This document shows, one piece after another, positions 18,149-26,774 of a stretch of 64,000 nt of DNA. Source of the stretch: Solirubrobacter pauli (lineage in GTDB: Bacteria > Actinomycetota > Thermoleophilia > Solirubrobacterales > Solirubrobacteraceae); NCBI RefSeq assembly GCF_003633755.1, contig NZ_RBIL01000001.1, positions 853,426 to 917,425 on the forward strand, read 5' to 3'. Position numbers and translations under genes: made by a program. Position 1 is the stretch's first letter; each line of letters begins with the position of its first letter. The notes beneath the pieces are model-generated. The model saw nothing but the letters and a program-made list of their open reading frames with translations. It had not been told where the DNA came from and ran no database searches.

Positions 18149-18469
18149 GTGGACCTCCCCGCCCATGCCCGCGCCGTGCTCGGCGGCCCGGACTTCCTGG
18201 CCCGGCGCGTCGCGGGCTCGCAGTCCGACCCGCAGCAGCGCTGGATGCTCGCCCGCCCGCGGGACCTTCGCCGGTCGTTCCTGCACGAGGTCGTCGAAGG
18301 CGGCGGCGACCAGGAGCGCTGGATGCTGCTGCAGAGCGACGAGGTCTGCCGATCGTTCGCGGACGAGGTCCTGTCCGAGTCGGACACACCCGACCGCCAG
18401 GCGATCTGGCTGCTGCGCCAGCCGCGCGGCGTGCGCCAGTCCTACGTGCGCGACGTGCTCGACGCGTAG
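18149..18469 (+). CDS. small protein with three internal repeats, unknown function
   Basis: 106 residues from a GTG. I do not recognise the family. The protein is built of about 26-residue repeats: QQRWMLARPRDLRRSFLHEV, QERWMLLQSDEVCRSFADEV and RQAIWLLRQPRGVRQSYVRDV share a W-M/L-L core, a basic or acidic turn and an R-x-S-F/Y-x-x-x-V ending; the N-terminal 25 residues may be a decayed fourth copy. It is predicted all-helical and soluble and contains one Cys. It is transcribed divergently from the molybdopterin oxidoreductase with only 23 nt between starts, so shared regulation is likely. Confidence 0.65.
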   Translation: MDLPAHARAVLGGPDFLARRVAGSQSDPQQRWMLARPRDLRRSFLHEVVEGGGDQERWMLLQSDEVCRSFADEVLSESDTPDRQAIWLLRQPRGVRQSYVRDVLDA

Positions 18470-18802
18470 AGCGCCTCCCTGACCTTGCGCTGCACGGCGC
18501 CGGGGGGATGTACCGCGTGCCCGGCAGGCGCGGGTTCACGAGCGGTCGCGGAAGTTGCGCCACCTTTTCCACGCGACAGGTGGGGAAGTGATCGGTCGCG
18601 GGGCATGGTTCGATGGTCGCGTCTCCGGCTGTCACGAAACAAGACGCGACTGCCACAACCTCGTGACTTCTCAGATGAGAACCGGTGTCGCCTACCGGAC
18701 AGCGTGTCCTGAGTCCGCAGAAGCGCGGGCTAGTCTCGGACGCCAAGGAGCCGGGACGGCTGGGGAGTTTGTCCCGGAAGCACTCAACGCCGGGAGGCGT
18801 AC
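18470..18802. other. 333-nt non-coding region before the M6 peptidase, with two inverted repeats
   Basis: No convincing open frame. It contains CCACCT and AGGTGG arms 12 nt apart near 18560-18585, and a perfect 9-bp inverted repeat (GTCGCGTCT at 18616-18624, AGACGCGAC at 18642-18650, 17-nt loop). The final 15 nt hold the ribosome binding site GGGAGG. The length suggests a regulated 5' leader for the secreted peptidase; I could not match it to a known riboswitch. Confidence 0.4.
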
Positions 18803-21184
18803 ATGCGGAGAGTTGCAGCCGGGCTGGGGAGCCTGGCGATTGCTGCTGGGCTGGCGACGGCGGTCGCGCTGGACGCGAACGCGGCCCCGCCGGTCGGGAC
18901 GACGCAGCAGGGAGGCCAGCCGGTCATCAGCGATGACCTGCCGAACCCGGTCGAGGAGAAGCGGCGGGAGCTGCGCGCGGAGGCGATCCAGGACGTGCTC
19001 ACGGGGCGCGCGAAGGTCGAGCAGCGCGGGGCCAGCAAGGTGGTCAAGGTGGGCAAGACCGGGGCGCCGACCGCGCAGGCCGAGGAGGATCAGTACGTCG
19101 AGCTCGCGCGCGAGAAGACGGACAAGATCTTCGTCGTGCTCGCCGAGTTCGGGAACGAGCGGGCGCCGCAGTACCCGGACCAGGACACGAACAAGAACAT
19201 CCCGGGCCCGACGACGTGGAACGGGCCGGCGCACAACCAGATCCCGGCGCCGGACCGGGCGAACGACAACAGCACGGTGTGGCAGCCGAGCTACGACAAG
19301 GCGCACTACGAGCAGGTCTACTTCGGTGACGGCGAGCTCGCGGACTCCGTGAAGTCCTACTACGAGCGCCAGAGCTCGGGCCGGTACAGCGTCGAGGGCC
19401 AGGTCACCGACTGGGTGAAGGTCCGCTACAACGAGGCGCGCTACGGCCGCTCGGGCGGCTTCCCGTGCGGGGACAACGTGTGCGACAACACGTGGGCGCT
19501 GATCAAGGACGCGATCGACACGTGGGTCGCCGACCAGAAGGCCAAGGGCCGCACCGACGCGGACATCAAGGCCGACCTGCAGTCCTATGACCAATGGGAC
19601 CGCAACGACTTCGACCACGACGGCAACTTCAACGAGCCCGACGGGTACATCGACCACTTCCAGATCGTCCACGCCGGCGGCGACGAGGCCGACGGCGACC
19701 CGCACCAGGGTGAGGACGCGATCTGGTCGCACCGCTGGAAGGCCTTCCAGGGCACGGGCGAGGGCCCGGCCGGCAACAAGGACGGCGGCACCCAGATCGG
19801 CACGACCGGCCTGTGGGTCGCCGACTACACGATCCAGCCGGAGAACGGCGGCGTGTCCGTGTTCGCGCACGAGTACGGCCACGACCTCGGCCTGCCGGAC
19901 CACTACGACACCGCGGGCGGCCCGGACAACGCCGTCAACTGGTGGACGCTGATGGCCCAGAGCCGCGCGTCGGCGCCGGAGGACCAGGCGATCGGCACGC
20001 GCGCCGCGGACCTGGGCGCGTGGGACAAGCTGCAGCTCGGCTGGCTCGACTACGAGATCGTCCCGGCGGGCCAGAACCGCACGCTGGACCTCGGCCCGCA
20101 CGAGTACAACAGCGCGAAGGCGCAGGGCGTCGTCGTGCCGCTGCCGCAGAAGACGGTCAGCCACGACGTCGGCGCGCCCGCCGCGGGCGCCAAGCAGTGG
20201 TGGTCGGGCACGGGCAACGACCTCGACAACACGCTCACGCGCTCGGTCGCGGTCCCCGCGGGCACGACCACGCTGACCTTCCAGGCCCGCTGGAACATCG
20301 AGGACTGCGGCACCACGCCGTGCGACTACGGCTACGTCGAGGTCGACGACGGCACCGGCTTCAAGGCGATCGCCGGCAGCATCACCAAGGCCGCCGAGAA
20401 GAGCGGCATCGACGGCTTTCAGGCGACGTACGTGCCGGCCACGTTCGACCTGTCCGCCTACGCGGGGAAGACGATCCAGCTGCGCCTGCGGTACAAGACC
20501 GACGGCGCGGCCGAGGGCCAGAACCCGAACGTCGAGGCGGGCTTCTTCGCCGACGAGATCAAGGTCACCAACGGCACCACCACGGTGTTCAGCGACGGCG
20601 CCGAATCCGGCACCAACGGCTGGACGGCGAACGGCTGGACGACGGTCGCCGGCGCCTTCGAGACCAAGCACGACCACTTCTACATCGCCTCCAACCGCAC
20701 GTACGCGTCCTACGACCAGTACCTGCAGACCGGCCCGTACAACTTCGGGTTCCCGAGCCGGCCGGACTGGACGGAGCACTTCCCGTACCAGAACGGCCTG
20801 CTCGTCTCCTACTGGGACACCAGCCAGGGCGACAACAACGAGTCCGAGCACCCGGGCCAGGGCCTGATCCTCCCGATCGACGCGAACCCGCGGCCGATCT
20901 ACCGCCTCGACGGCAAGCCGTGGCGCGGGCGGGTCCAGACCTACGACGCCCCGTTCGGGCTCGAGAAGTCCGACTCGTTCACCCTGCACGCGCAGGAGAC
21001 CGGCGCCGCCAGCTACATCCGCGGCCAGGCCGCCGTGCCCACCTTCGACGACCGCAAGGAGTACTGGGATCCGGCGCTCCCGACGGTCGGCGTGAAGGTG
21101 CCGCACGTGGGCGTCCAGATCCGCGTGACGCAGCAGAGCGGCACCTCCATGCGCGTCCGCGTCAGCGGGACGCCCGGCACCTAG
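18803..21184 (+). CDS. Secreted M6-family metallopeptidase (immune inhibitor A-like)
   Basis: 793-residue extracellular zinc protease. A signal peptide covers about 1-28 (GSLAIAAGLATAVALDANAA), then a propeptide, then the M6 catalytic domain with HEYGHDLGLPDH near residue 356 (two His and the third His/Asp ligand, Glu as base) preceded by WVADYTIQPENGGVSVFAHE. The C-terminal half contains beta-sandwich modules (GYVEVDDGTGFKAIAGS, RLRYKTDGAAEG, TTVFSDGAESGTNGW) typical of immune inhibitor A. GGGAGG lies 5 nt before the ATG. The gene has a long leader and a hairpin just after its stop. It ends with a 4-nt stop overlap with the MMPL gene. Probable role: degradation of extracellular protein. Confidence 0.92.
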   Translation: MRRVAAGLGSLAIAAGLATAVALDANAAPPVGTTQQGGQPVISDDLPNPVEEKRRELRAEAIQDVLTGRAKVEQRGASKVVKVGKTGAPTAQAEEDQYVELAREKTDKIFVVLAEFGNERAPQYPDQDTNKNIPGPTTWNGPAHNQIPAPDRANDNSTVWQPSYDKAHYEQVYFGDGELADSVKSYYERQSSGRYSVEGQVTDWVKVRYNEARYGRSGGFPCGDNVCDNTWALIKDAIDTWVADQKAKGRTDADIKADLQSYDQWDRNDFDHDGNFNEPDGYIDHFQIVHAGGDEADGDPHQGEDAIWSHRWKAFQGTGEGPAGNKDGGTQIGTTGLWVADYTIQPENGGVSVFAHEYGHDLGLPDHYDTAGGPDNAVNWWTLMAQSRASAPEDQAIGTRAADLGAWDKLQLGWLDYEIVPAGQNRTLDLGPHEYNSAKAQGVVVPLPQKTVSHDVGAPAAGAKQWWSGTGNDLDNTLTRSVAVPAGTTTLTFQARWNIEDCGTTPCDYGYVEVDDGTGFKAIAGSITKAAEKSGIDGFQATYVPATFDLSAYAGKTIQLRLRYKTDGAAEGQNPNVEAGFFADEIKVTNGTTTVFSDGAESGTNGWTANGWTTVAGAFETKHDHFYIASNRTYASYDQYLQTGPYNFGFPSRPDWTEHFPYQNGLLVSYWDTSQGDNNESEHPGQGLILPIDANPRPIYRLDGKPWRGRVQTYDAPFGLEKSDSFTLHAQETGAASYIRGQAAVPTFDDRKEYWDPALPTVGVKVPHVGVQIRVTQQSGTSMRVRVSGTPGT

Positions 21185-23358
21185 CGCACACGCCCCGCGA
21201 GTGCCCTCGGCCGCCTGGCCGAGGGCGCCCGCCCGGGCCACCAGGCCCGCTGCCCGACCAGCGCGGTGACCGCCGGCACGAGCACGGAGGACACCACGAG
21301 CGAGGCGAGCAGGATCCCGAACGCCATCGCGAAGCCCATCTGCCGGGCCGACTGATCCGGCTCGAGCATGAGCGTCCCGAACGAGGTCGCGAGCACCAGC
21401 CCGGCGGCCGCGATCGCGGGTGCCACGCGGCGCACGGCCTCGGCGACCGCCTCACGCGGCGACCGGCCGGCGAGCATCTCCTCGCGCAGCCGCGCGGTCA
21501 TGAGGATGTTGTAGTCCGTGCCCAGCGCGACCACGAACAGGAACAGCACCAACGGCAGCGTGAACGCCACGCCGTCCGCCCCGCCGAGCACCTGGAACAC
21601 CAGGACCGACGCGCCGAGCGTCGCCGCGAACTCCAGCGCGACCGCCGCCAGCAGGTAGGCGGGCGCCACCACGCTGCGCAGCATCACGACCAGGATCAGG
21701 CCGATCAGCCCCGCGGCCAGCGGGAAGATCAGCCGCAGGTCGTGGTCGATCGCGTCGCTGACGTCCGCGAACACCGCGGCGTTGCCGGCGACCATCACCG
21801 TCGCGTGAGCCGGCGCCGCGCCGTGGGCGGCGTCACGCAGCGGGCCGCGGGCGACCGCCATGCCGGCAGCGCTCGTGGCCTCGTCGTCGAGCGCGACGTC
21901 GAGCTGCGCGCCACGCCGATCGGGCGTCAGCACGGGCTCGCCCGCGCTGCCGACGCCGTCGACCGCGCCCAGCGCCTGCCGCAACGGCGCGAGCTCGCCC
22001 ACCGTCAGCGGATGGTCGGCGCGCACATAGACCGGCTGCAGGTCGGTGGCACCGCGGGGCAGCGTCGCGGCGATCTCGTCCGCGGTGCGCGACGCGGCCG
22101 TCGACGGACCGCTGGAGCCGAGGTCGTAGTTGGACTGCGTCCCGAGCGCGGCGGCGGCGAGCGCGACGAGGACGGCGGTGACCGCCAGCGCCGTGCGACC
22201 GGGATGCGCCGCGATGCGGACGCCGAGCCGCTCGGCGGGACCGCCGACCGGCTCCTGCTGCCAGCGCTTGGACGGCCAGAACAGCACGCGGCCGGACACC
22301 GCGGCGATCGCCGGCATCAGCGTCACGCCGGCCGCCAGCATCACCAGCACGGAGATCGCGACGGCCGGGCCGAGCACGCGGAACTGGCCGAACTGCGCGA
22401 TGCCGAGCGTCGCGAACGCGGCCACGATCGCCAGCGCCGCCGACGCGATCACCGGTCCGACGCGACCGGCGGCGTGCCGGGCCGCCGTGCGCTTGTCCTC
22501 CCCCAGCCGCAGCCGCTCGCGCAGGCGGAAGAGCAGGAACAGGAAGTAGTCGATGCCGACGCCGACGAGCACGACGGTGATCAGCTGCGGCGTGCCCGTG
22601 TCGAGCTTGAAGCCGAAGACGAGCGCCGCCGTGACGACGAGGCCGGTGGCCGCGCCGCTGACGACGACGATCGCCAGCAACGGGATGACCGCCGCCAGCA
22701 CGCCGCGGAAGAACAGCAGGCTCAGCCCGAGCACCGCGGCGAACAGCAGCACCGACGCCACGTACTGGCTGACCTCGCTCGCCTTCGCCGCGTCGGCGAC
22801 CGACGCGATGCCGCCGGTGAAGCCGGCCCGCAGGTCGTGCGCGGCAGCCTGGTCGGCGATGTGGTCGCGGAGCTGGCGATACGCCCCGAGCGCGACCGGG
22901 TCGGTGGTGTTGGCCTGCCACTGCACGCCGGCGAGCTGGAACCGCCCGTCGGGCGCGACGGGACCGGCGGAGACGCCCAGCACCTTGCCCGCGCGGTCGC
23001 CGAGGCCGAACGGCTCGGCCTCGCCCTTCAGTGGCTCGAGGTCAGGCCGCCAGCGCGGTATGTCCCGCGTGATCGACGCGACCGCGGCACGATCGGCGGC
23101 GGTGAGCCGGGCGCCGTCGGCGCGCGCCAGCAGCACGGTGGCGGTCGTCGTGCCTTCACGGGCGTCGAACGCGTCGCGGGCGTACCGCAGCGCCGCCGCC
23201 GACTCGGACTGCTTGGGCAGGAACTGGGCGGTGGCGTCGGTGGTGACGCTGTACGACTGCCACGCGCCGATCACGCTCAGCGACAGGCCGAGCACGATCC
23301 AGGTGGCGATGACGCGCTTCGGGCGGAAGGTGGCGTAGTTGAGGATCCGGGCCAGCAT
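21181..23358 (-). CDS. MMPL/RND-family transporter
   Basis: 725-residue membrane protein with the duplicated RND layout: a first helix (ATWIVLGLSLSVIGAW), an extracellular loop, then six helices including the conserved VGIDYFLFLLFRLRERL (MMPL 'G-x-D-Y' helix, near residue 265), a second loop and six more helices with LGTDYNILMTARLREEML near 615. The two Asp-Tyr pairs are the proton-relay sites. MMPL proteins in Actinobacteria export lipids, siderophores or drugs. It lies divergent from a two-component system (136 nt between starts), which probably controls it. Confidence 0.9.
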   Translation of the reverse strand: MLARILNYATFRPKRVIATWIVLGLSLSVIGAWQSYSVTTDATAQFLPKQSESAAALRYARDAFDAREGTTTATVLLARADGARLTAADRAAVASITRDIPRWRPDLEPLKGEAEPFGLGDRAGKVLGVSAGPVAPDGRFQLAGVQWQANTTDPVALGAYRQLRDHIADQAAAHDLRAGFTGGIASVADAAKASEVSQYVASVLLFAAVLGLSLLFFRGVLAAVIPLLAIVVVSGAATGLVVTAALVFGFKLDTGTPQLITVVLVGVGIDYFLFLLFRLRERLRLGEDKRTAARHAAGRVGPVIASAALAIVAAFATLGIAQFGQFRVLGPAVAISVLVMLAAGVTLMPAIAAVSGRVLFWPSKRWQQEPVGGPAERLGVRIAAHPGRTALAVTAVLVALAAAALGTQSNYDLGSSGPSTAASRTADEIAATLPRGATDLQPVYVRADHPLTVGELAPLRQALGAVDGVGSAGEPVLTPDRRGAQLDVALDDEATSAAGMAVARGPLRDAAHGAAPAHATVMVAGNAAVFADVSDAIDHDLRLIFPLAAGLIGLILVVMLRSVVAPAYLLAAVALEFAATLGASVLVFQVLGGADGVAFTLPLVLFLFVVALGTDYNILMTARLREEMLAGRSPREAVAEAVRRVAPAIAAAGLVLATSFGTLMLEPDQSARQMGFAMAFGILLASLVVSSVLVPAVTALVGQRAWWPGRAPSARRPRALAGRVR
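21203..21226 (+). terminator. GC-rich hairpin downstream of the M6 peptidase gene
   Basis: GCCCTCGGC and GCCGAGGGC form a perfect 9-bp stem with a 6-nt loop, 18 nt after the peptidase stop. It lies inside the last codons of the convergent MMPL gene and has no T-run, so it may slow transcription from both sides. Confidence 0.45.
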
Positions 23359-23494
23359 CGTGGCTCCTTGCGGTGGATGGGGAGGTCGTCCTCATCGTGG
23401 GTCGCGGCGGCCGTGCCGGCATCGGCGGCGCGACGGGTTCACGCTCCGTCGAAAGTCGGAGGCGCTGTGGCGCGGACGCACCTAGGCTGGAGCC

Positions 23495-24640
23495 ATGAGC
23501 TGGGTCCGACCGACGCGCGCCGACCTCCTGCTGGCCGGGGTCGCGACGCTGTTCGGGGTCGTGTCGGTGCTGATCGTCCACCCCGCACCGGGCAGCGGCG
23601 TGCGCCGCGACGCGGACGTGTGGGCCGTCGCGTTCGCGGTCCTGGCGACCGCTCCGCTCGCACTGCGCCGGGCCGCCCCGCTGCTGACGGTCGCCGCGAC
23701 CGGCCTCGGGCTCGTCCTCGCCTCCGCCCGCGGCTACCCGATCGCCGCCGCCGGCCTGGGGCCCGCCCTCGCGACCACGTCGGCCGCCTACCTGACCGAC
23801 CGCCGCGGCACGATCGTGGCGGCGGTGACCTTCCTCGTGACCGCGGAGACGAGCACCGCGCTCGCGCTGCGCGGCGACGCGCTGCAGAGCGTGCAGCTCG
23901 CGACGGTCGTGGTGATCGGCGTGCTCGCGGCCGCGGTCGGCGACATCCTGCGCACGCTGCGCGCGCGCAACGCCGAGCTGGACGCGCTGCGGACGATCGA
24001 GGCGCGGGAGGCGGTCGCGCAGGAGCGCGTCCGGATCGCGCGTGACGTGCACGACGTCGTCGGCCACGCGCTGGCGGGGATCGCGCTGCAGGCGCGGGCC
24101 GGGCGCCGGCTGCTCGAGCGCGACACGGCTCGCGCCGGGGAGGCGCTGCGGGAGATCGACGAGCTGGCCACGCGCGCGCTCGGCGAGACGCGCGACGCGA
24201 TCGGCCGCATCCGCATGCCCGACCAGCCGGCCGAGCTGCAGCCGCAACCGCGCCTCGACGACCTCGACGAGCTCGTCGCCCGGCTCCACGACGACGAGCT
24301 CGAGGTCCGGCTGCGGCGCGAGGGCGACGCGGCCGCCGTGCCGCCGTTCGTGCAGGCGTCCGCGTACCGGATCGTGCAGGAGGCGCTCAACAACGTGGTC
24401 AAGCACGCCCGCCCGGCCCACGCCGTCGTGACCGTCGCCGCGCGCGCCGACGGCATGGTCGAGATCGACGTGCGCGACGACGGCCGCCGCCCCGCCGCCG
24501 ACGACGGCCGTGGCCACGGGCTGCGCGGCATGCGCGAGCGGGCGGCCCAGCACGGCGGCTCGCTGGAGGCCGGCCCGGCACCGGACGGCGGCTGGCGCGT
24601 GCACGCGCGGCTGCCGGCCGGAGGACGGGGCGCCCGATGA
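23495..24640 (+). CDS. NarL-type sensor histidine kinase
   Basis: 381 residues. N-terminal half: four to six membrane helices (LLLAGVATLFGVVSVLIV, LTVAATGLGLVLASA, ATVVVIGVLAAAVGDIL). Then a HisKA_3 dimerisation helix with the phosphoacceptor His in RIARDVHDVVGHALAGIAL (about residue 186) and a HATPase domain with N-box EALNNVVKHA near 297 and GHGLRGMRERA. It phosphorylates the LuxR-type response regulator encoded immediately downstream (ATGA overlap). The adjacent divergent MMPL transporter is the likely target. The signal is unknown. Confidence 0.9.
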   Translation: MSWVRPTRADLLLAGVATLFGVVSVLIVHPAPGSGVRRDADVWAVAFAVLATAPLALRRAAPLLTVAATGLGLVLASARGYPIAAAGLGPALATTSAAYLTDRRGTIVAAVTFLVTAETSTALALRGDALQSVQLATVVVIGVLAAAVGDILRTLRARNAELDALRTIEAREAVAQERVRIARDVHDVVGHALAGIALQARAGRRLLERDTARAGEALREIDELATRALGETRDAIGRIRMPDQPAELQPQPRLDDLDELVARLHDDELEVRLRREGDAAAVPPFVQASAYRIVQEALNNVVKHARPAHAVVTVAARADGMVEIDVRDDGRRPAADDGRGHGLRGMRERAAQHGGSLEAGPAPDGGWRVHARLPAGGRGAR

Positions 24641-25314
24641 TCAAGGTGCTGATCGCCGACGACCAGGCGATCGTCCGCGGCGGCTTCCGCGTGCTGCTCG
24701 AGTCCGAGCCCGACCTGGAGGTGGTCGGCGAGGCCGAGGACGGCGAGCAGGCCGTCGCGCTGGCCCGGCGCCGCGCGGCCGACGTCGTGCTGATGGACGT
24801 GCGCATGCCGCGGCTCGACGGCCTGGCGGCGACCCGGCGGCTCGCCGGCCCGGACGTCGCGCCCGAGGACCGCGTCGACGTGATCGTCGTCACCACGTTC
24901 GACCTCGACGAGTACGTGTTCGGCGCGCTGCGCGCCGGCGCCGCGGGGTTCCTGCTCAAGGACGCCCAGCCGGAGGTGCTCGTCGACGCCATCCGCGCCG
25001 TCGCGGACGGCAAGGGCCTCGTCGACCCTGACGTGACGCGCCGCCTGATCGCCCGCTTCGCCGAGCTCGCGCCCGACCCGAGCCGGGCGGCCGCGCTGGC
25101 GGCACTGAGCGAACGCGAGCGCGAGGTGCTGCTCCAGGTCGCGAGCGGACGCAGCAACGCCGAGATCGCCCGCGCCCTGACCGTCGAGGAGTCGACGGTC
25201 AAGACGCACGTCAGCGCGGTGCTGGCCAAGCTCGGCCTGCGCAGCCGCGTCCAGGCCGTGATCCTGGCCTACGAGAGCGGGCTCGTCACGCCTGGCGGCC
25301 GCCTCACTGGCTGA
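24637..25314 (+). CDS. NarL/FixJ-family response regulator
   Basis: 225 residues. Receiver domain: LIADDQAIVRGGFRVLL, phosphoacceptor Asp in VVLMDVRMPRLDG (about residue 54), and LLKDAQPEVLVDAI with the conserved Lys. The C-terminal LuxR helix-turn-helix contains LSEREREVLLQVASGRSNAE followed by the recognition helix in EESTVKTHVSAVLAKLGL. Partner of the kinase directly upstream, with an ATGA overlap. Its end overlaps the convergent VOC gene by 11 nt. Confidence 0.93.
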   Translation: MIKVLIADDQAIVRGGFRVLLESEPDLEVVGEAEDGEQAVALARRRAADVVLMDVRMPRLDGLAATRRLAGPDVAPEDRVDVIVVTTFDLDEYVFGALRAGAAGFLLKDAQPEVLVDAIRAVADGKGLVDPDVTRRLIARFAELAPDPSRAAALAALSEREREVLLQVASGRSNAEIARALTVEESTVKTHVSAVLAKLGLRSRVQAVILAYESGLVTPGGRLTG

Positions 25315-25708
25315 AGCGCAGCATGTTCCCCGACGGATCGCGGAACGCGCAGTCGCGCACGCCGTAGGGCTGGTCGAACGGCTCCTGCAGCACCTCGCCG
25401 CCCGCCGCCTGGATGCGCTCGAACGTCGCGTCCACGTCGTCGGTCTTGAAGTTCACCGCGCGCAGGAAGCCCTTGGCGAGCAGCTCGCTCATCGCCTCAC
25501 GATCGGCCGCGGGCGCGTTCGGATCGGCGAGCGGCGGCTCGAGCACGATGCTGACGTCGGGCTGGTTCGGCGGGCCGACGGTGACCCAGCGCATGTTCTC
25601 GTAGGAGACGTCGTTGCGGACCTCGAGGCCGAGGACGTCGCGGTAGAAGGGCAACGCCTGCTCGTGGTCGTGCACGGCGATGAAGCACTGCGCGATGTTG
25701 ATGCTCAT
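25304..25708 (-). CDS. VOC-superfamily protein of an AraC-linked operon
   Basis: 134-residue VOC protein: INIAQCFIAVHDHEQALPFY at the N-terminus, AVNFKTDDVDATFERIQAAG in the second half, and CAFRDPSGNMLRFSQ at the end. It is the last gene of the operon SDR-MFS-MBL-AraC-VOC; its ATG is 10 nt after the AraC stop. Like the 3334/2495 pair it is linked to an AraC gene, though in the opposite gene order. Substrate unknown; the final ligand position is Arg/Phe, so the metal site may be lost. Confidence 0.83.
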   Translation of the reverse strand: MSINIAQCFIAVHDHEQALPFYRDVLGLEVRNDVSYENMRWVTVGPPNQPDVSIVLEPPLADPNAPAADREAMSELLAKGFLRAVNFKTDDVDATFERIQAAGGEVLQEPFDQPYGVRDCAFRDPSGNMLRFSQ

Positions 25709-25718
25709 GGACCGCAAG

Positions 25719-26138
25719 CTACCGGCGGCCCGCGGCCTTGGCTTCTCCATTTCTGACCGGTCGCGTGTTGACCTTGGCGATGCACGGCGCGATCTCCGCG
25801 CTGTCGTCATGGTCGCGGGCGCGGTAGGCGCTCGGCGTCTCCCCCACGAGCTCGGTGAAGCGCGTGCTGAAGGATCCGAGCGACGTGCACCCGACCTCGA
25901 AGCAGATCTCGGTGACCGACAGGTCGCCGCGCCGCAGCAGCGCCTTCGCGCGCTCGATCCGGCGCGTCATCAGGTACGAGTGCGGCGTCTCGCCGTAGGC
26001 CGCGCGGAAGCTGCGCGAGAAGTGCCCCGGGGACATCAGCGCGACGCGAGCGAGCGCCGGCACGTCGAGCGGCTGCGCGTAGTCGCGGTCCATCGTGTCG
26101 CGCGCCTGGCGCAGCCGGCGGATGTCGTCGAGCTCCAT
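25719..26138 (-). CDS. short AraC-family regulator (DNA-binding domain only)
   Basis: 139 residues consisting almost only of the AraC double helix-turn-helix: PLDVPALARVALMSPGHFSR (about 23-43) with the family-typical FRAAYGETPHSYLMTRRIERAKALL, then VTEICFEVGCTSLGSFSTRF. No N-terminal effector domain is present. The ATG follows the TAG of the MBL-like gene with no spacer, so it is translationally coupled to it. It probably controls the operon it lies in; sensing must occur another way or through the VOC partner 10 nt downstream. Confidence 0.87.
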   Translation of the reverse strand: MELDDIRRLRQARDTMDRDYAQPLDVPALARVALMSPGHFSRSFRAAYGETPHSYLMTRRIERAKALLRRGDLSVTEICFEVGCTSLGSFSTRFTELVGETPSAYRARDHDDSAEIAPCIAKVNTRPVRNGEAKAAGRR

Positions 26139-26774
26139 CTAAGCCCCTTCGACCTCGCCCCAGGGCGCGCGCCGCAGCGCCGCCTCGAAGTCCGCGCGCG
26201 TGTGCACCGGCTCGCCATGGGAGACGAGCACGTGCTCGAACGGCAGGCCGAGCATCGCGGTGAGCGCGGGCAGCACGCGCGTCTCGTGGAACGGCGTCGT
26301 CCACACGCGCAGCTCGCCGTCCGGCGCGGTCAGGCCGTCGGCGAACACCAGCGCCCGCTGCTCGGGGAGGTAGAGCGGCGTCTCGAGCATGTTGCGCCCG
26401 TCGTCGAGCGCGACGATCCCGCCCGGCAGGACGTCGCCGGGACGTACCGGCGCGAGGTCGGTCCGCGGGATGTCGTCGGGCCAGAACATCAGCGGGCCGT
26501 GCGCGCGAGCGTCGTACCAGCGCACGAACAGGTCGACGTCGCGCACGTGGTCGGGCTTCATGACGACGACGTGGTCGACCGCGTCGATCCGGTCCCAGAC
26601 GGCGCGCTCGCGCGGGTGTGGCGCGAGCGGGTCGAGCAGGATCTCCACTCCGCCCGAGCGCACGGCGAACGACGCCACCTCGGGGTTCCAGTCGTCGTTG
26701 TCCGGCGTCCACGCCGGATGGGGCTGGCGCCACAGCCACAGGCCGTCCGCCACGTCGCGTACCTCGACGCTCAT
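26139..26774 (-). CDS. metallo-beta-lactamase-fold-like protein lacking the canonical metal motif
   Basis: 211 residues with the strand order of the metallo-beta-lactamase fold: FAVRSGGVEILLDPLAP, then DAVDHVVVMKPDHVRDVDLF where the family normally has HxHxDH, then LVFADGLTAPDGEL and EHVLVSHGEPVH. Only the Asp-His of the first motif survives, so two or three zinc ligands are missing. It may bind one metal or be non-catalytic. It overlaps the preceding MFS gene by 4 nt (ATGA) and directly abuts the AraC gene. Role unknown. Confidence 0.65.
   Translation of the reverse strand: MSVEVRDVADGLWLWRQPHPAWTPDNDDWNPEVASFAVRSGGVEILLDPLAPHPRERAVWDRIDAVDHVVVMKPDHVRDVDLFVRWYDARAHGPLMFWPDDIPRTDLAPVRPGDVLPGGIVALDDGRNMLETPLYLPEQRALVFADGLTAPDGELRVWTTPFHETRVLPALTAMLGLPFEHVLVSHGEPVHTRADFEAALRRAPWGEVEGA

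Noticed and set aside
18470-18802. Possible known riboswitch (for example cyclic-di-AMP type) before the M6 peptidase
   Set aside because: Compared by eye with the ydaO consensus; the required conserved blocks could not be aligned.
19813-24045. Open frame of 1410 codons on the plus strand
   Set aside because: Runs through the end of the M6 gene, antisense to MMPL and into the kinase gene; shadow.
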